From Pseudozyma flocculosa PF-1 (lineage: Eukaryota; Basidiomycota; Ustilaginomycetes; Ustilaginales; Ustilaginaceae): a stretch of 64,000 nucleotides of DNA. Below are positions 31,947 through 41,820 of this stretch, in pieces. The notes below the pieces were generated by a model. That model was not told where the DNA came from, did no database searches, and saw nothing but the letters and a program-made list of their open reading frames with translations. Both the position numbers and the translations under genes were made by a program. The DNA lies in NCBI RefSeq assembly GCF_000417875.1, contig NW_006920895.1:230336-294335 (forward strand), written 5' to 3'. Numbering within the stretch: position 1 is the first letter of the stretch; each line of letters opens with the position of its first letter.

Positions 31947-34341
31947 TCAGCTGGAGATGTAGATGCAGTAGCGTTCGGGCGCAAGGCCACGGAGGGGCTC
32001 GCACGACTCGTGCGGCCAGATGTGGATCTCGAACCGGTTGATGCCCCGCGTCGGCGCGACCAGGCGGACCTGGCACGACACGCTGCCCACCTCGGCGTGG
32101 TGGTGGTGGTGGTGGCTGTCGCTCGTGGGGTCGAGATCGGTCTGGCTCGGTTTCGATGGCAGCGCACGCCGAGCGAGGTTGCTCGACCACCTGCCCGTGA
32201 TCTCGCGGCCATTGAACGTCATCCTCGACCGCCACGGCCAAGCCAGCGCGCTCGCATCCTCGACCTCATCACCTTCCTCGACGGCGTCGTTGCGGCGCGT
32301 GTCAACATCGCTCCTCGTTGCGTCGCCGCCGCCGTCGCTGGACCGCGCACCTCCCGCTGCTGCATCGGGGGCGTTCGACTCGGCTGCCTGCTTGGTCGGC
32401 TGGCGCAGCACCCGCAGCGGAAACTGGACCAGCACCGACGTCGTCGACGGCGAGAGGCGCACCGAGTGCTGCTTGACAAACTGGTTGCGCAGCTTCAGCA
32501 CCGGCGNNNNNNNNNNNNNNNNNNNNNNNNNNNNNNNNNNNNNNNNNNNNNNNNNNNNNNNNNNNNNNNNNNNNNNNNNNNNNNNNNNNNNNNNNNNNNN
32601 NNNNNNNNNNNNNNNNNNNNNNNNNNNNNNNNNNNNNNNNNNNNNNNNNNNNNNNNNNNNNNNNNNNNNNNNNNNNNNNNNNNNNNNNNNNNNNNNNNNN
32701 NNNNNNNNNNNNNNNNNNNNNNNNNNNNNNNNNNNNNNNNNNNNNNNNNNNNNNNNNNNNNNNNNNNNNNNNNNNNNNNNNNNNNNNNNNNNNNNNNNNN
32801 NNNNNNNNNNNNNNNNNNNNNNNNNNNNNNNNNNNNNNNNNNNNNNNNNNNNNNNNNNNNNNNNNNNNNNNNNNNNNNNNNNNNNNNNNNNNNNNNNNNN
32901 NNNNNNNNNNNNNNNNNNNNNNNNNNNNNNNNNNNNNNTCGCCGTCCCTGCCCCTGGTGCCCTGCTTGGCCTCGGTGATGGGCGTCACGGGACCAAAGTG
33001 GGCCGGCTTGGCGGATCGTGTGGAACGCGTGGCGCGGCCGGGCGTGGTCGCAGTGGCGTCGGGCTGGGATGGCCGCTGCGGCGACGTGAGCGCCACTGCC
33101 GCGCTCGCCTGCCTCGGCGGTGACATCGCCGCGCCTGGCGGTGCCATGCTGCCAAACGGCTGGGCGACCGACGGAGGAGACATTGCAGTTGGGAGACGAC
33201 CTGCCGCTCGAGGCGGTGACATGTGCGCACCCATGGGCGAGGCCGAGGCCGCCGGGAGCGGACGGTCGCCATTGAGGCTGGGAGACTGCATCGCAGCGGC
33301 GCCCTGTGCCGCGGCCGAGCCCAGCCGCAGCCTGGTCCCACTCGGCTCCGGGCTCGCCGAGGTCATCGAATGCATGTCCGAGCTGGGATCGAGTCCCTGG
33401 CTCTTGGCCACCAGCAGGCGGTACGCCGCCTTGTGAGCCTCGATGGTGCTGTTGGCTGCCAGGTGGAGCGGGAGCGCCGACTGACGCACGTCGTCCTTTT
33501 CCAGCGTGAAGCCGTCCTCGAGCAGCGAAGGGATGGCGACGCTCTCTAGGTATCCCTGTCGAATCGTCGGTGGGTCGAGTCGCGGGAGACGTCTGTGAGC
33601 ACGCACGCCACGCAGAGCGAAGAGGCAGGGGACGGCCGCACGACGGCAAACCCACCTTGATCTCCTCGGCGTCGTTCCACACGGTGGACCCAGGCTCGTT
33701 GTAGGTCTGCGCATTGTCGAGCATGTGCTCGAGATCCACAAAGAGGGCGTAGGCGTTGACGTAGCGCTTGTCGTGGACCCGACGCTGGCGAGGAAGTGCG
33801 CACGTACAGGGAAGCCGGCCAGGTCAGCACGACCCAGCAGGCGGCGACTGCACGGCAAAGAAAGACACGGGGGCGGCTCACCTCAATCATGGCCAGGGAG
33901 ATGGGCTCCTGGATGACGCTATAATAGTCAGGGTACTGCTGCTGCGATGGCAGCTCGTCAAAGAACTGCGTGAGGGGATGTCCTCTGTCGGCGCGGTTGG
34001 CAAAAGCGGGTCAGGGGGAGAGAACGTTAGCGTGCTCCGATCGCCGCCGAGCGTCACCGGTCGCAGCGACGCGTCCGACTCACTGCCGCCCGACGACCTT
34101 GCGCAGGTTCGCAATCAGGCCCCGCAGCGTGGCCTTAAGGCGCTTGCCCCGCTTTCCTGGGCGCTTTCGGCCGTCGAGCAGGCCGCCCTTGGTCAGTCCT
34201 GCGGCGCTGTGGTCCATGGGCGACTCGGTCCGCGTGTATCCCGAGCGCTGCGAGCCTTCGGCGCCGTCGTCGTCGACGTCCATCATGTCGTCGTCTTCAC
34301 CCTCGGCGTCGGCATCCGCGTCAGCACCGGCATCGGTCCTG

Positions 34342-34377
<36 letters not shown>

Positions 34378-35779
34378 GCAGCCGCTGCTGTGCTCGAAGC
34401 TGACCCTTCTGTTGGCGCCGCCTCGCCGGCCGGCGTCGCCGCTGCAGCCGCAGATAGGGCGCTCTGGGTTCCTTGGGTCTCGGTCTTGACTTCGGACGGG
34501 GCTGCCGCCGATGGCTGCGTGTCCCGCTGTGGGCGTAATCGCGATGGCACTTCCAAGGCCTTCTGCCCCTCCTGCGCGTCCGGAGCAGGGTCCGACGACG
34601 GCGGCGCTGGCTCCGAGGCCGCTGGTGCTTCGCTGGACAGTTTCTGCTTGGACCGGCTGTGGCGAAGCGTGATGCGTTTGGACCTCGGAGCGGAGCGACC
34701 TTCTTCTTGCTTGACAGCATCGGCGGCGGCGGCCGAAGGTGGGTCGGACTGCTCTGACCGCTCGCCTGCTGTCGGGAGAGGCTTGGCCGATGCCGGGGCG
34801 GGCTCTGGCAGCGACTCGATGATGGAGACATAGGTCAACTTTACGACACTCTGTTCCAGAGGGACGGCGGGGGTCGGGGTCAGCGACACGGGCTGACGCT
34901 GGCGGCGGTGCAGATGCAGACGACCGATGCGACTCACATGGAGCTCCTTTGCCATCTGGAAGATTTCGCTGTCGCGGACATTGTAGCGCTTTGCGTTGTT
35001 GCAGATGGTGTCGCAGTCGTGCTTGACGTCGGGGAGCGAGGCGTACTGGCCCTTGTTGAGGCGGTTGCGGACGTCTTCGAGGGTGAGGGGCTTTTTGATG
35101 ATTTCGTAGTAGTCCGGGTACTGGCGCTTGCTGGGCAGCTTGAGGAAGGGCTCGCAGAGGAGGCCGCCGTCGGCTGGATCGCGGGCGTCCATGAGGGCGT
35201 TGAGGAGGTGGAAGCCGCGCTGGGTGACCTGGTCGCGGGTGAGGGCGTTGATGCGGCGCTCTATGGAACCGGTGGCGGCGGCGGCAGCGCCCGAGCCTTG
35301 GCGCTGTGCATCGTCGGCATGGTCAGCGGTGGGCCTGGACCGCTTGCGGGAGCCCTCAATGATCTAGGATGGCGGGAAGCAGGGCGAGGAGAGGAGGGGG
35401 TGGGGCCCCCTGCAAATGGTCAGCAGCGCGAAGGCGGCGAGAGCAGGTTGTCTGGGACGGTCGGGCCAGGATGGCTGCTGCGGATGGGCAGTCGCGGGTG
35501 CCACTTGGAAGGCGGCGAGGCACGCGTCGAAGGCGTAGGTACTGGGTGTTGTGTTGCGTTGGGCTTGCGGATGGGAGGTCGGCCAAGGAGGGGTCGGTGG
35601 CCTCGATTGGACTTTTTCCCACGTCGCCTTTTCCGAACACGACACGGCGACCACCACGGCGGGCGAAATGCGACTTCGGAGCGGCGTGCCGTCCTGACAG
35701 CCATGGTAGCAGGCAAGGACATGGGAAGACTCACGTTGGAGGCTTCGAGGCCCGTTGCAGAGGCTCGCGTGGCGGGCAT
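31947..35779 (-). CDS. RSC4: RSC4-like tandem bromodomain chromatin-remodelling subunit (432-bp gap in last exon)
   Basis: A subunit of the RSC/SWI-SNF remodeller that reads acetylated histones. Exons: 35779-35735 (MPATRASATGLEASN), 35363-34938, 34850-34084, 33984-33882, 33784-33656, and 33555-31947, the last containing 432 N (32507-32938). Phases agree at every junction. A basic SRKRSRP motif follows exon 1. Bromodomain 1 (GLLCEPFLKLPSKRQYPDYY, EIIKKPLTLEDVRNRL, CNNAKRYNV) is in exon 2. Exon 3 is a long Ala/Glu/Ser-rich linker with a basic end (RKRPGKRGKRLKATLRG). Bromodomain 2 (HPLTQFFDELPSQQQYPDYY, PISLAMIE, KRYVNAYALFVDLEHMLDNA, QTYNEPGS) spans exons 4-5. The C-terminus (LRNQFVKQHSVRLSPSTTS, INRFEIHIWPHESCE) resembles the Rsc4 C-terminal domain. 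The 371-bp first intron is the longest in the gene. Confidence 0.88.
32507..32938. other. Assembly gap (432 N) in RSC4-like gene
   Basis: Unsequenced run inside the last exon of the RSC4-like gene. The coding frame left and right of it cannot be linked. I see no duplicated flank like that in TUP1. Confidence 0.98.
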
Positions 35780-36824
35780 GGGGTGATGGTGGGGATGGCG
35801 TTGGGCACCGAGGGCGAGGATCGAGGCCGGGTCGAGGAGGGTCCGCGTGGGTCGCCCGTTGGGTTGGCTCTGCTGTGTGAGGAGCGGTGTAGGCTAGCCG
35901 GCAGCGAGGGAGCGCGTTGTTTGTGGTGAGCCTGGTGGCACAGTCGAGGCGATGCTGCGGCTGCGGCTGCGGCTGTGGCTGTGGCTGCGGCTGCTGGGAT
36001 GATATGGTGCGGACAACGTTGCGAGGTGGCTGGCGGACCAAAGCCGAGAGGGGGCCAAGCGGGCGGCGGCAGCGACGGTGGAGGAGCAGCGGGCTCAGAG
36101 GCAGCCTGGCCAACCCCCCGGCCGCCGTCGAACCCCACGCAACCGACGCGTTGGCGTTTCTTCGCCAGGGCTCGGCAACAAATCGGGACAGGTCATCAAT
36201 CGGGCTGGCAAGGCAACTCAGCCTGCCATCGGGGCAACCCTCCTGGGCCCGCGGCGCCGTCGTCCCGTCCAGCTGAGATGTAGCCCTCCTGCCATTGGGG
36301 TCCTCTGCCTCGTTGAAGCTCCGTGTACGACGTTGGCGGGCATGAGGGCACGTTGCGGACTCAAGCGTCGACGCCCTGGCTGCGACGTTGTTGGATTGCG
36401 CGCGTGCTGGGCCAGCTGGCAGCAGTGTTGGCTCACGGGCCGGCCATGCCTTCGAGGCCCTGTGAGGCCATGGCAGGCCAGGCCAGGCAGGGTGGTCGAA
36501 GCGCGGGCGGGCGAGAAAAACAGCACAGCCGCACAGCGCAGCCCCCCAACGGGCAACGGCGCAGCAGCCTGCCGCTTGGCGTCGACTCGCTCGTTGGTTG
36601 CTGCTGGCCGCCGTCGGTCGCCTCTTGCTGGCCTCCATCACGACCCACCCACCTCGCTGCCCCCCTTGGCCATCTTCTGACGACCTCAAACGCCTCTGTT
36701 CCAACCACAGGCTCATCACGACCTTTCGACGCTCCGGACACACTCCGACTCTGCCACGAGCCCGCCGCTTCCATCCTTGCCACCGCCGACCCACCAACAC
36801 GCACGCACCCACCCACCGCTTGCC
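35780..36824. promoter_or_regulatory. Divergent intergenic region RSC4-like / SCAMP
   Basis: About 1.05 kb between two divergent start codons, holding both promoters. It contains a GGCTGC/GGCTGT hexamer run (about 35952-35996) and CAGGC-type words (about 36470-36490). I see no TATA box and no gene. Confidence 0.5.
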
Positions 36825-38682
36825 ATGGCGTCCGCAGACCCATTCTCCGACAGGAACGCCCTCGATGCCAACCCCTTTGCCGATCCCTCGGTACAGGGCG
36901 CTCTCAACGACTCGAGCCGCATCTACGGCGAGGACGACGCTCCCTCTATCTACAAGGGCGCCGACACCGATGCACAGAGCAACCCCTCTAGGGCCGATGC
37001 CGCCCGCGCCGACGAGCTCAGGCAGAGGGAGAGAGAACTAGAGAGGAGGGAGCGCGAGCTCGAAAACCGCGCCGCACACATCCAGAAGCACGGCCGCAAT
37101 AACTGGCCGCCCTGTAAGTCCCTAGGCGTCGATCGCCGACACGACGCCCTCCGTCGGACCATATAGCGTCGTGGCTAGCAACCGCAGCCGCGATCCAGGC
37201 TCATGAGGGTCCGACGACCACTGACGCAGCCGAGGCCCCTTTGCTATCCACTCGACCGGCCCACCCGTGGCCGCCAGTCTACCCGCTCATCTACCACGAC
37301 ATTGACGCCGAGATCCCGCCGGATGCCCAGCCCATCATGTCCAACATGTACAAGCTCTGGCTGCTCCTCGTCCTCACCCTCATCATCAACATGGTCGCCT
37401 GCATCCTCTTGCTCGTCTCGGGCTCCAACGACGGCGGAAAGGACATGATCTCGGGCATCGTCTACCTGCCAGTCATCACCGTCGCCAGCTTTTTGCTGTG
37501 GTACAGGTTCGTCGACACGGGAGCCCTGCCGCATGTCGCGCAGCCCACACCTGGGCAGCGCCTCTGACCCTCTCTCTCTCTCTCTTGCACACACGCGCAT
37601 CCTGCCGCCCTGCACCCCCCGTCTCCTGCCAGACCGGTCTACAACGGGTTCATGAAGGAGCACTCGCTCTTCTACTGTGAGTCCAGCAGGCCCGTGCTTG
37701 TCGGGGCCTCCTTGGACATTCGAAGCTGACTAGCATGCGCAACCGGAACCACCTCTTGCTGACGACGTCGCGTCTGCCGCTCAGACATGTATTTCATGTG
37801 AGTTCGAGTCCCAACGTGTTGCGACTGCCAGAACCTCGAAACGCTGACCGGTTGCCATCCTCTGCTTGTATCCTCGGCCCTCATGGCAGTTTGTGAGCGC
37901 CACAAGTCGATCCGGCCTCGGCAGTGCTGATACGAGGACGACGAGCATCCCTGGCTGACCCTCGTCTCCCCGCCTTCAACAATGCTCCTGCGCTTGGATC
38001 CGGTCAGCTGCGGCTTCCACTGTGAGTCGCCGGTGGTGCTGTCGTCGACAGAGGATGGTCTCAGGCGGCGGGCGGCGTGGTTGACCCAAGACTCTTCCTT
38101 GGCCCGGCTTGCTTGATCTCGCAGTGGCATTCTCGCTCTACTGCTTCCTGGGGATCCCTTCGTGAGTAGCGCCTGAAACGCCGACGGGCGGGCGCCGTTG
38201 GACGATCCCAAGCTCTTGCTTGCATCGCGCTGACTGGATCTCAAACCCCGTTACGACCGTCTGGGCTTGCCCCCTTCCCCCCCCCCCCCCCCCACCCCCC
38301 CCCCTCGATGCGCAGTACGGGCTCGGCTGGTCTACTCAACACGATCCAATGCTTCACCAACGGGCGCATCGTGGCTGGCGTCTTCGGTGCGCTGGCCACG
38401 GCCGGTTTCGCGCTGCAGGGGCTGGGCAACCTGTGGTACTATCGGCTCATCTGGCAGCACAACCACGAGCAGGGCCACACGTTTGCGCAGGCCAAGGCCG
38501 AGCTCACGACGCACGGCATGAAGGCCTACTTGTGAGCGTCGCCGACGGGGCACAAGCACGGTGGGGAATCTCGACGGGGGCTTGACTTGGCTGACCACTG
38601 TCTCTCTCTCCCCCCTCTCCATCCTGCTCTCTGATCACCTCTGGTTTCCCGCCGGTGCAGCACGCGAGGATCGCAGGTGTAG
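36825..38682 (+). CDS. Secretory carrier membrane protein (SCAMP) with very small internal exons
   Basis: Tetraspanning protein of post-Golgi and endocytic vesicles. Deduced exons: 36825-37113, 37278-37506, 37633-37676, 37785-37797 (13 nt), 37890-37892 (3 nt), 38008-38021 (14 nt), 38125-38161, 38316-38531, 38661-38682. They sum to 867 nt, 288 residues. The N-terminus has NPF-type motifs (DANPFADPS) and a coiled coil (LRQRERELERRERELENR). The conserved NWPPFYPLIYHDI crosses splice 1. Four membrane segments follow: the first two in exon 2 (YKLWLLLVLTLIINMVAC and GIVYLPVITVASFLLWY), the third in the small exons, and VAGVFGALATAGFALQGLGN in exon 8. The third, FHLAFSLYCFLGIPS, is assembled only by joining the small exons. 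The end is TRGSQV. Each intron has a GTGAG, GTAAG or GTTCG donor. The 3-nt exon is optional: skipping it stays in frame. Confidence 0.88.
38277..38304. repeat. Poly-C tract inside SCAMP intron
   Basis: Seventeen C, one A, then ten C, ending 11 bp before the acceptor at 38315. It serves as the polypyrimidine tract of the 154-bp intron 38162-38315. Confidence 0.9.
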
Positions 38683-39686
38683 GCTGCGAAGAGGCCGGCT
38701 GGCCCACTGCTGATGCGTCGGTGTCGAGTTGCCTGTACCGGCAAGGCTCGCAAACGAGAGACTGTGGCTTTCTTGCTGGCCGCAAGGGGAAAAGAGGTGC
38801 GACGCCGCACGGCGTCTATTGTAAATGTACCTTTGAGCCTCCGTAATGCTGCCATCGCTTCCAAGGGTGGTCGTCGTCGTCGTCGCGGCCGTTTTGGTGG
38901 TGCTGGAAGTCGGTATGGGGAAGTGAGGGAGCAAAGGAGCGCGGAAAGACGAGGTGCGGGCTGAGAGGAGGCTCTGCCAGGCAAGCGGCCTGGGGCCTGC
39001 GCGCGCGCACAAGCCAGCTCAAAGGGTGCCAGGCAGAGGGCGGGCCAAAGGTGCACGCACGCACGCACGCACGCCCTTTTCCAAAGAGAACGAGGGGCGG
39101 CGGGCGAGGGCGAGTAAGTGGGCGAGGGCGAGGGCAGAAGGAAGGGCGCAAGCGAGAACGACCTCAAGCGAACCTCAAGGCGAGGGGGGGGGCGGGCGCG
39201 GGGCAGAGGCAGGCAGGCAGAGAGAGGCACAGACAGACCAGACAGGCAGCACACAGAGGCACACACCACCACGCCAGCCGGCATCCAGCACCAGCCCAGG
39301 CCCAGCCCAGGCGCAGCGCGACCGCACACGCACGGAACACCACCACCACCACCACCACCACCACCCCTCTTTCACTCGCTACCGGCCTACCACCTCCGTC
39401 ACCGCCATCAGCACCAACAGCTCCGTTCGCAGCGCAGCCACCCTTCGCCCCTTTCGTCTCGTCCCGTCCCGTCCCGTCTGGCCTTGTCGCCTCTCCTCTC
39501 CTATCCCCTCCTCCTCCAGCCTGGCCCTTCAGCCACCGTCACCCTGCTCCTTTTTCGCTCCGGAACCTTCTTCCACGAACCCCCGCATCCGAGGACCCGA
39601 CGCAGCGACATCGGCCGTTCCAACCTCCCCGCCAACCTCTTCTTCCATCCTCTTCCCCGTGCAGCTGCACCCAGTAGTCGCCCAAC
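38683..39686. other. Intergenic region SCAMP to septin
   Basis: Tandem spacer of 1004 bp. The left half is purine-rich with an ACGC run (about 39053-39073). The right half has a CCA run (about 39340-39366), a short GTCCC pentamer run (39461-39478) and a pyrimidine-rich lead-in that looks like the septin 5' UTR. No gene is supported. Confidence 0.5.
39461..39478. repeat. (GTCCC)3 pentanucleotide repeat
   Basis: Three tandem GTCCC units plus a partial unit, about 210 bp upstream of the septin ATG. Confidence 0.7.
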
Positions 39687-41303
39687 ATGGCCGCCGTCGA
39701 GCAAGACCACACGCCGCTCCAGTCGTACGTCGGCTTCGACAGCATCACAAAGCAGATTGAGAGCAAGCTCCTCAAGCGTGGCTTCCAGTTCAACGTCATG
39801 GTCGTCGGTCAGACCGGCCTCGGAAAGAGCACCCTCATCAACACCCTCTTTGCCAGCCATCTCATCGACTCAAAGGGCAGAATGGAGGCCCACGAAACCG
39901 TCCGACAGACGACCGAGATCCACCCCGTCTCGCACGGTGAGCACTCGCGCCCCGTCCCCTCGCCATCGCCTCGCAAAGAAGGCCGCTCATCGGCGCTGAC
40001 TCTCCTTCTCTCGGCCCCTTCGACCCGCCTCTCCCCCAGTCATCGTCGAGAATGGAGTCAGGCTTCGTCTCAACATCGTCGACACGCCCGGATACGGGGA
40101 CCAGGTCAACAACGAAAACTGGTGAGCATGCCGTCAAGGTCTCGGGGTCTAGCCCTTGCCTCTCGCCAGGCTTGCGCCGACTCGCAGCTAAGCTCTGACG
40201 GTTTCTCCACCCCGACCTCTTGTCCGCCCCCTATTCCCCCCGCCGCAGCTGGGACCCCATCATCAAGTACATCAAGGACCAGCACAGCGCCTACCTCCGC
40301 AAGGAGCTCACCGCCATGCGCGACCGGTACATTACCGACACCCGCATCCACTGCTGCCTCTTCTTCATCAACCCGTGAGTGTGTGCGGCCCCCCTTCATC
40401 TTCCTCTGATAGTCGCTTCCTCTACGCAGCCTGCGGGTCTGGGTCTGGGTCTGGGTCCGCTGAACACGTTCCACATCGTCCCTCACCCTCCCTCCACGTT
40501 CCGTCTGGTCCCCGCCCCTCTCAGCACCGGCCACGGGCTGCGACCGATCGACGTTACCGTCATGAAGAAGCTCAGCGACGTCGTCAACGTGGTGCCCGTC
40601 ATTGCAAAGGCCGACAGCCTGACGCTCGACGAGAGGGACCTCTTCAAGGAGCGCATCCGCGCAGAGATGCAGTACAACAGCATCCGCGTCTACCCCTTTG
40701 ACAACGAGGACTACGAGGAGGAGGAGCGCGAGGTCAACGAAAAGATCCGGGTGAGTGCGCGCGCGCGCCTTTTTCCCAAGGGGCGCGAAGAGAGGAAGAG
40801 GCATCGGGCAACGAAGCCCAAGCCGCGAGCTTCCCGGGAGCTGACTCTGAGCCCCGCCCGTCTGCGACGCCTTCATCGGCTGCTACGACCGCGCGACAGT
40901 CGCTCATCCCCTTTGCCGTCGTCGGCTCGGAGCGCAACGTCATCATCGACGGCAAGGCCGTCCGCGGCCGCAAGAACCGGTACGGCGTCATCAATGTCGA
41001 AAACGAGAACCACTGCGAGTTTGTCTACCTGCGCAACTTCCTCACCCGGTACGTGTCTGTTTGGGGGCTCCCGATCGAAACGTTGACGGGCACACGGGCA
41101 TGCTGAACCCTCCCTCTTTGGCGCCACTCTCGACTCCGCCTCGCTTCTTGTGCAATCCTTTCCGTCGTCGCGCCAACAGGACCCACCTGCAAGACCTGAT
41201 TGAGACGACGGCGCAGATCCACTACGAGGCCTTCCGGTCCAAGCAGCTCCTCGCGCTCAAGGAGAGCAGCACCAAGCAGCAGGCCCAGCCCAACGGCGCC
41301 TAG
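39687..41303 (+). CDS. CDC10: Septin, CDC10 type
   Basis: GTP-binding filament subunit of the septin ring at the bud neck or septum. Exons: 39687-39936, 40040-40121, 40249-40374, 40525-40750, 40900-41048, 41180-41303, giving 318 residues; all phases agree. Seen in order: [20 protein letters not shown] (polybasic region), P-loop GQTGLGKST (residues 41-49), switch [15 protein letters not shown], the septin-typical [19 protein letters not shown]4 motif AKADSL, and the septin unique element [13 protein letters not shown]...[15 protein letters not shown], followed by [20 protein letters not shown]. The C-terminal tail is short with no coiled coil, which, with the N-terminal match, points to Cdc10 rather than Cdc3/11/12. 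It is convergent with TOR, whose stop codon is 517 bp away. Confidence 0.95.
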
Positions 41304-41820
41304 CTCTAGACAGAGGCATCGGCAGCGGCAGCGGCAGCGGCAGCAGGGTCCCGTGCGGGCTGGAGAGCGGACGGGCGCGCCATCTCTCTCCCGCTCCTCA
41401 TATCGCCGGGAGGATCAGGGGCCAAAGACGCCCGCCCGCTCGCACGTCCGCCGCTATTCGTCCTGTCCTGTTCTGCTCGGCTCCTTTTCTTCTTCTCGAC
41501 CTTGTACTTCACCTCTTCCTTCCTTTCTTCCTTTCCGACCTCCCTCCCGCCCCGCGACGGGAGATGCAGTCGGAGAATATCTGTGCCTACGCATGCGTGC
41601 GTCTTGTGTGTCGCGATCGGTTGGTCGAGAGCGTCGTCCGTGGTGCGGATCGCGCCCTCGTTTCGAGCGGGAGAGGATGGCGTGATAAATGGGCCGAGAT
41701 GGGGTAGGATGGGGGGTAGGAGTACAGGGGGGGGAAGGCATCGAAGACGTGTAACTGGCTTGAGGGTGAGATTGGGCTGGCTGGTAGCGAGGAGGAGGAG
41801 TAGAAGGAGGACGTGGTGGT
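41304..41820. other. Convergent intergenic region septin/TOR
   Basis: Spacer of 517 bp holding the 3' ends of septin and TOR. It has a short GGCAGC hexamer run just after the septin stop (about 41317-41346) and a pyrimidine-rich stretch (about 41480-41560). No gene is supported. Confidence 0.5.

Noticed and set aside
35369..35734. Exonic reading of the first RSC4-like intron
   Set aside because: The frame continuing from exon 1 into this segment has no bromodomain-protein character; GTGAGT donor, CTGAC branch and CCTAG acceptor give a clean phase-0 junction to the conserved basic region.
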